A stretch of 64,000 nt of DNA, from positions 20,351,190-20,415,189 of the forward strand of contig NC_035170.2 of assembly GCF_001659605.2 (NCBI RefSeq), read 5' to 3'. The stretch is from Manihot esculenta. Its lineage: Eukaryota > Streptophyta > Magnoliopsida > Malpighiales > Euphorbiaceae. Each line of letters opens with the position of its first letter. Within the stretch, counting starts at the first letter, position 1. Made by a program: the position numbers and the translations under genes. The notes beneath the pieces were generated by a model. It was not told the origin of the DNA. It searched no databases and saw only the letters and a program-made list of their open reading frames with translations. Below are positions 57,711 to 64,000 of the stretch, one piece after another.

Positions 57711-59930
57711 AATCAGTAAGACAGTTTTAAAAGTAAAGGGGTTAGAAAGAAAAATAGTTTATTTATTTATTTAAAAAATTATTTTTTTAATTTTTTAATA
57801 TGTTATTAACTTTAAAGTTTATTAATTATAAAATATTTTCTTTTATAATTACAATAAATAATAAATCAATATAAAATAACATCACAATATCAATATTAAA
57901 AAAAATCAATATGATATATGGTATTTATCGGTCATTTTGCATATTAATAACAGCAAACATATAATTTTATCAAATATCGAGAATATAGCGAGTACAATTA
58001 ATTATTAACGGTTACTGATAATTATTTTTAAAAAAATATAAAATAATATTATATATCTTCACTCAATTTTATTTTAAAATTTAAAATTTATTTTTTATCA
58101 AAATATTATATAAATATAGCGAGTATAGTAATTTTTTAAAATTGTTTTTTAATGTAAGAAATAAAATATAATTATTAATTAAAAAAATATAAAAAAATAT
58201 TTTCATTTTTATTTTGGGGTCTATGATTTAATTTATTTAAATTAGTATCTTTGATAAAATTTTTATATCAATAATTCTGATAATATTTAAAAAATGCTGC
58301 TATTTATTAATGATGGGATGTCAAATATATTATTTTAATACAAATTAAATCATAAATAATAAAGTAAAAAATTGATAAAATTATAAAATTTTTTTAATAC
58401 TTTCCTTAAATTATTAATTATAAATAGTATTCAATAATTAAATTAAATCTTGCCATCAATTTATCTATTTTTGATAAATGTATCACCTAAATACACATTT
58501 TTTCACTTCATCAATCTAAATTATTATTTTGAGCTAACTATAGGGCTTGTCTTGGACTAGTTCGTAACAGTCATGCCAAGTTATTCCTAAATTATAATAT
58601 GAATAATATTTTTGTTTATAAATTAGAATATTATGAAATATTCTGAGAGATTTTATTGTAATAAATTAAAAATAAAGAACTGAAATATAACAAATTTCAA
58701 AGTTGGGGGACTTGATGTAAATTAATCCATGACATCTTCTCAATAAAAACGTGTTTCACACTACAAACGCTGTGAAGGTACACAAATCTCGGCTCACTTC
58801 AAATGGGCAAGCAATTTATGGCAGGTCAGTTCACCTTTTTAGTTCAAAAAATGCGGATAATTAGATCTTATTTAATTCAGATCTGAGTATTTTTTTTTTG
58901 AAAATTTTACTTTAAAAAAAATTTAAGTGAATTTAAAATAAAATAAAAAAAATTGTAACTTACAGAAAATAAAAAAAAAAACTTTTAAGGAGGAGGGATT
59001 TTTATATAATACCTTTAAAAATAGAAATTTCATGATAACAAATTAAAAATGGGCAATTAAAGATAATAAATTTTAAAGTTGGGACTAAGAATGTAAATTA
59101 GCCATCAAAAATGGAACTGTTATGTATGAGAAAAAAAAAATGATTTTATGGATTAGTCTGTCTGAAATTTTACCAATACAGACGTGAAACATTTATGGAT
59201 TTTGTCTCAATTTTACCAATGAGTTATATATATTTTTTATATGTATATATTTTTTATATGTATATATTTTTTAATTTTCAAATATAGAAAGGGTAGTGGA
59301 CTTTTTTTTCTTATTAAATAGGAAAGTTTAAATAGATTAAACTTTTAATTAATTTCATAAAATAAAGTCGAATATTTTTAATTTATTTTAATTATAATCA
59401 ATTTATTTCAATTGTGGTCAATTTCTAAATTGATATATTTATTATGTATTTCTCTGCTATTTTAGAATTTTTTTTTAAAGCAAACCTGATTGTATTAATA
59501 AAATTTCATCAAATTGAGAAATAATTATACCTGATAGATTCTCTAATCAAAATATGAACAATTAGAGTAGTATTTATCTAATAAAAATATCAGGTCTAGA
59601 GTTTAATAAAAATTTACAATTATTTAAAATTAAATCCCTACATAAGATAATATGGCAAAAATACTCCTCAAGTGTCTGTTTAAACCATTGCATAAGATAA
59701 TTTGGTAAAGATAATCCACCTTTCTTATCTCTCGAGTATAAATCATTAAAGTCTCCCGAACAAAATCACGAAAAAGAGTTTTTACGAGATAAAACTCGAA
59801 TAAGATTTCAAGACTAACGTGGTCATTGCGATTCCGGAAACTCATAATAACTGGTAAACCTTCATTAAATATTATATTTCGAAATAATCAAATCAATAAA
59901 ATTTGAAGAAAAACTAATCACAGAAATAGA
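57711..59930. other. AT-rich noncoding region
   Basis: No gene seen. Two related segments, 58660-58735 and 59035-59110, share ATAAATT(A)AAAAAT, CAAATTTCAAAGTTGGG / AAATTTTAAAGTTGGGAC and ATGTAAATTA, suggesting copies of one low-copy repeat. TTTTTTATATGTATATA is repeated at 59233-59272. Confidence 0.5.
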
Positions 59931-59938
59931 CCCATGAC

Positions 59939-60405
59939 TAGGGGTGAGCAGTATTCGATTCAAACCGAAAAAATCGACCGAACCGAATTAATTTCAAAAT
60001 TTGGTTCAGTTTTTTATTTAATTCGTTTCGGTTCGATTTTTAATTTCAAAAATTTTGGTTATTTCGATTCGATTTTGATCAGAAAAAAATCAAAAAAATC
60101 AAACCGAACCGATTAGTGATAATAATATGTTATTTTCAATAATATAAAGAAATTAAATTATATTAATATTAAAAAATTTTAATTAAATTTTAAAATATTA
60201 AAAATAAAGTGTAAAAAATAAAAAATTTATTAAAAATTGAAATCGATCAAACCGAACAGAATTAAAGCGAATCAGACTGGTTTAGTTCGATTCAATTTAT
60301 GATCAAAATCAATTCGATTCGGTTTTTATAAATACTAAAATTTTAATTTTTGATTTATTCGATTCGATTCGATTTTAAACCAAACCGATCAAATGTTCAC
60401 TTCTA
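59939..60405 (-). mobile_element. hAT-type MITE, copy 2 (inverted relative to 1 and 3)
   Basis: 467 bp, TAGGGGTGAGCA to TGTTCACTTCTA, TSD CCCATGAC / TCCATGAC (59931-59938, 60406-60413; 7 of 8). The start GTATTCGATTCAAACCGAAA corresponds to the reverse complement of the end of copy 1, showing opposite orientation. Confidence 0.87.
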
Positions 60406-60947
60406 TCCATGACTCTTCCACGTTAACGAAAGAGTTCCTCTCAATTATTGTCTATTAACGAAAAAAACAACCATCAAGATATAAAAATACCATTTTAAAT
60501 ATTATAGTTTCCAATAAATATTTAAAATGAGGATTCAAATTGGGATCAACTTGATCACCTGTCTTAAACATGATCTGATAACTTTTTTTTCTTTGAAAAA
60601 AAAAGTATATTAATACAATGTTTTGATATTAAACATGCAAAATTATTTTCAATACCATCCAATTTTTTTAAACCAAAATAAACAAGTAATTAAAATCAAC
60701 TTATAACTCAATCCATTTATTAATTATTTTAATATTAAAAGTGTCTAAATTATACAATTTTTTTATGTATAGGTATATGATTTATGTAAAAGAGAATACT
60801 ATAATATTTTAATTTAAACTCTATTTATTTTATTAAAAATATTTTTCATGAAAAATAATTTTTTAAAAAATATTTTTTAAATGTAGATTATTTTTTATAA
60901 ATAAATGAAATTTAAATTTAATTCTTGAGTTGAATTTTACCTGAGAT

Positions 60948-61410
60948 TAGGGGTGAGCATTCAGTCGGTTCGGTTCAAAATCAAATCAAATCGAATAAAT
61001 CGAAAACTGAAATTTTAGTGTTTATAAAAACCGAACCAAACCGATTTTAGTCAGAAACCGAATCGAACCGAACCGGTCTGATTCGATTCGGTTCGGTTTG
61101 ATCGATTTCAATTTTTAATAATTTTTTTATTTTTTACCCTTTATTTTTAATATTTTAAAATTTAATTAAAATATTTTAATTTTAATATGATTTAATTTCT
61201 CTATATTATTAAAAAAACATATTATTATCACTAATCGGTTCGGTTCGATTTTTTCGATTTTTTTCTGATCAAAATCGAATCGAATCGAAATAATCAAAAT
61301 TTTTGAAATTAAAAACTGAATCAAATCAAAATATATAAAAAACCGAATCAAATTTTAAAATCGATTCGATTCAATCGATTTTTTTAATTTGAACCGAACA
61401 CTCACCCCTA
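60948..61410 (+). mobile_element. hAT-type MITE, copy 3
   Basis: 463 bp, TAGGGGTGAGCA to ACTCACCCCTA, TSD CCTGAGAT / CTTGAGAT (60940-60947, 61411-61418; 7 of 8). The AT-rich middle (TTTTTTATTTTTTACCCTTT) is in the same orientation as copy 1. Confidence 0.88.
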
Positions 61411-62107
61411 CTTGAGATATTACATAAACCATATATCGTTGATCATATGTGAGTGTGATATGACGAAACAAAGGTCCCTATCCACCATATATCATCCAAA
61501 TCTATGTATGTTATTATCTATCAAGTACACACAAATACGGGAGATTATATAAGAGGATCCTTGGCCCTACGTTCTCCCTCCAATATCATTGTGAGATTGG
61601 CCCCACCAAAACTTTATTATATTTTTATTATATAAGGGGTTCCTGCAGAATAAAATCGTTAAGAATATATATTGTTTTCTCTCTGGCTTTAATTAAAATA
61701 TTTCGATCTTAATAATTTTTTAAATAATAACTATTAAATAATATAAAAAAATAAATTATTAATTAATATCATAAAAATTTTTAAAAAAATTATAATTTTA
61801 TATGTTTATTTATATAAAATTATTTTATAATAATTATTCAATTCAATTTAATTTGTTTTATCAAAATTAAACTAAATTGATATGATTAAAATTATTAAAA
61901 ATTAAAATCGAGGACTGAATTAAAATTTGAAATATGAGATTGGATCCACTGTCTGGATGTGAATAGGACATTGCTGAGCCTGGTGCTGTGCTGAGCCTAG
62001 TTTTGTGCGATTGTAACCCAACCATAACATTAGTCATAGTCACTAGTAAGAAGGTGAACGGGACCCACTGAGGACTGCTTAAATTTCAGTGAAGATATTG
62101 TGGAATG

Positions 62108-62236
62108 TAGCATTAATTGTCCACATAGCATTAATTGAGCATTAATTGTCGACATAGCATTAATTGACAGCCTGCATTAATTGACCATTAAATGTGCAGC
62201 CAGCATTAATTGTTCGCCCAGGCGCCCAGCATTAAC
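62108..62236 (+). repeat. GCATTAATTG motif array
   Basis: Eight close copies of (A/T)GCATTAATTG or CCATTAAATG within 130 bp, with variable spacers (TCCACATA, TCGACATA, ACAGCCT, TTCGCCCAGGCGCCCA). The last spacer holds the near-palindrome GCCCAGGCGCCCAGC. Confidence 0.85.
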
Positions 62237-63599
62237 TCTATTCAAATTTTCTTGCCGAATATTCCAGGGAAAATTAAAAGAAAATTTATGATGGAAGACT
62301 GAAATGTTAGAAAGAAATAGAAATTGGATCCCAATAATAATAATGATGAATTCTTCAGTCACGGACTTCCTCTGCCACTCGTTGCTGTTCTGCATATTTC
62401 TCCCTTGATAATCTCCAAAATGTGTATCCCATTTGGTTCCGTGAACTTTGCAGCTTTATGTTCCGCTTGTCATCTTATCTTCTCTTTCTTTTTTTTTTTT
62501 TTTTTAACCTTAAATTTATTATATAATAATAAAAAATTAATTATTTAATTTTTATATTGTAATAAAACATCCATGTATTAAACATACAATTTAGAACCTA
62601 AATGTTAAGTAAAGAGATTTGGAGATGTATCGACTAGTAAAAATAACTAAAAAAATAAGCTAATTCTTATAAAAATAAAATATTAAAATTAAAAAAAATA
62701 TATATTTTTTTTCCTTTTTTGAATTTTATATATCACTATTTTATTATGTGAAATTTATTTACAATTTTATCTGTATTAAATTTTTGAGAAATTTTTCTTT
62801 CAATGTAGACAATTAATTATTCAAATATAAATTAAACTTTTAATACTAGTACAATGAAATAAGGAAAAATAATTAATTTTCTAAATACCAGAATAAATAT
62901 AAGTTTAATAAGTGAATGAAGTGACAATAGGTAAAAGATTTTAGCAATTTAATTTATAAGAAATATCACTATAATTATTTTCCAATTTTTTTATTAAAAT
63001 AATAGTAACCGAAATTCAAATATTTTTGCTTCATTTAATGCAAAAAACTACTAGTTACTTAATGAAATATTCTCTATTTAAAAAAATTATTAAAAAAATT
63101 TTCGTCAGAATATATATTATTAAAAATAAGTAGAAGAAATAGTGTTAAACACTTAAACATAATCAATTAATTATATTACACAATTGGACACTATATTTTA
63201 GATTTTTAAATAGTTTTTTAATTAATAACTCTTTAAAATAAAATTTTAATTATTTAGTTTTTGATTTACTTTTAAGATATACATCAATGGGTGATTTAAT
63301 ATTTTAAACATACATATTTTAAAGATTTAAAAATTATCAACTAATTTTGAGAGGCTATTATGAGTAAATGGCTGCTCCCCTCGCTTCTACCACTGATAAT
63401 TAACCAGGCAAACTTACATAGGAAAGAATACAGAATAGAAACCTTAGAAAAATTTACAATCTACCAGCCCAGCCCAACCCAACCAAATCCAATTCATAAT
63501 TTCACAATGGAAGCAGCCTAGCCTAACCCAAGTCATAGTGGAAGCATTTGGACCATCCAACCAAACAACTGTAGCACAATTCTTTTCTTTTTTGTCGAT

Positions 63600-63880
63600 A
63601 GGTGGGAATCCAATTCGTCAGGAACTTTTTTATCTATGCCAATCTATTTAGTAGATAGTAAACTAATTGGTGCCCATTCAAACACTATCATTGCAATCAA
63701 TAAGCACAAGCACCTCAACAAGACACCACAATCAAAGGACAATGGGTTGAAAACCTCATGGAAAGCACCAACAAAAATACATAGACGGGATGATAGGGTC
63801 AAGTTTATCGACATCTTTTTAAAAACTTTAGAGAAGCCAAATAGGCAAGGGTTCCTTATCGAGCTATAAACCTCCAATCT
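63600..63880 (-). other. unrecognised segment with a 77-codon frame
   Basis: The minus strand has an open frame 63877-63644 (start MEVYSSIRNPCLFGF, hydrophobic in its second half), preceded upstream (63900-63920) by TTTTTCTTGTTTTGCAG, which looks like a splice acceptor. I cannot link it to a family. It could be the 5' part of a LINE or an exon/UTR relic. Confidence 0.2.
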
Positions 63881-64000
63881 AATCGAAAGAATTTCGACTG
63901 CAAAACAAGAAAAATTCTTACACTAGAAAGCCACAACGTTGTAAATTAAAGCCATTGATACAAAAAAAAGAAAACCCATCAAAATAGAGAAAAATGATAA

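Larger units (their letters stand above)
61419..64000. other. mostly AT-rich noncoding end of window
   Basis: Includes the GCATTAATTG array (62108-62236) in a GC-richer stretch at 61940-62240, then AT-rich DNA, then a more balanced segment at 63360-64000. I recognise no gene. Confidence 0.5.

Overview
This window looks like a repeat-dense, probably heterochromatic stretch of an intron-bearing eudicot genome. The elements carry plant-type tRNA-iMet primer sites, Tekay- and Tat-like Ty3/gypsy proteins, several Ty1/copia groups, L1-type LINEs with a 3' RNase H, and hAT, MULE, CACTA and Stowaway-type MITEs. The repeat flavour reminds me of Euphorbiaceae (cassava or rubber relatives), but that is recollection and not proof. 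I find no intact host gene, rRNA, tRNA or CRISPR. Every recognisable protein belongs to a transposable element, and every one is broken.

Layout. 1-13810: a Ty1/copia element (copia A, + strand; its 5' end lies outside the window). Its gag is split by a complete minus-strand Ty3/gypsy chromovirus (gypsy A, 231-7856, TSD GCATG). The first half of its RT is replaced by an LTR-like block (9758-11190). 14388-16535: a short, internally inverted copia (copia C, TSD ATTTA). 20331-20728: a LINE RNase H remnant. 20973-21620: a MULE-type MITE with a GAA-repeat core. 22980-30393: a complete Tat/Retand-type element (Tat B, TSD CACTT) with gag and a three-exon antisense gene but no pol. 34060-39217: a copia (copia D, minus strand) whose integrase is split by a gypsy-A-like solo LTR (34303-36794), which itself carries a hAT MITE. 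46105-49925: an L1-type LINE split by a nonautonomous CACTA element. 52850-53476: a Tat-type solo LTR (TSD GTATA). 54310-57710: a second pol-less Tat remnant (Tat E), again with gag and an antisense coiled-coil ORF. 59939-61410: two more hAT MITEs in inverted orientation. The remaining gaps are AT-rich noncoding DNA.

The strongest observations are four. (1) Gypsy A has two U5-type outer ends. Its 5' LTR is a 213-bp fold-back made of an inverted copy of the last ~170 bp of the LTR plus the last ~45 bp, joined at a CAGGT microhomology, and the element still integrated with a perfect 5-bp TSD. (2) Tat B and Tat E both lack protease, RT and RNase H, yet both keep gag and an antisense ORF; in Tat B that ORF can be followed across two GT-AG introns. 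(3) Copia C carries a gag segment flipped relative to the rest of the element, with an inverted-homology junction. (4) Three copies of one hAT MITE family have near-perfect or perfect 8-bp TSDs, and two of them form a long inverted repeat.

The genes do not form a host pathway. What can be read is a nesting history: copia A is older than gypsy A; copia D is older than the solo LTR, which is older than hAT MITE copy 1; the LINE is older than the CACTA element. Premature stops in gypsy A and in the Tat gags fit C-to-T or G-to-A transitions, as expected for methylated repeats.
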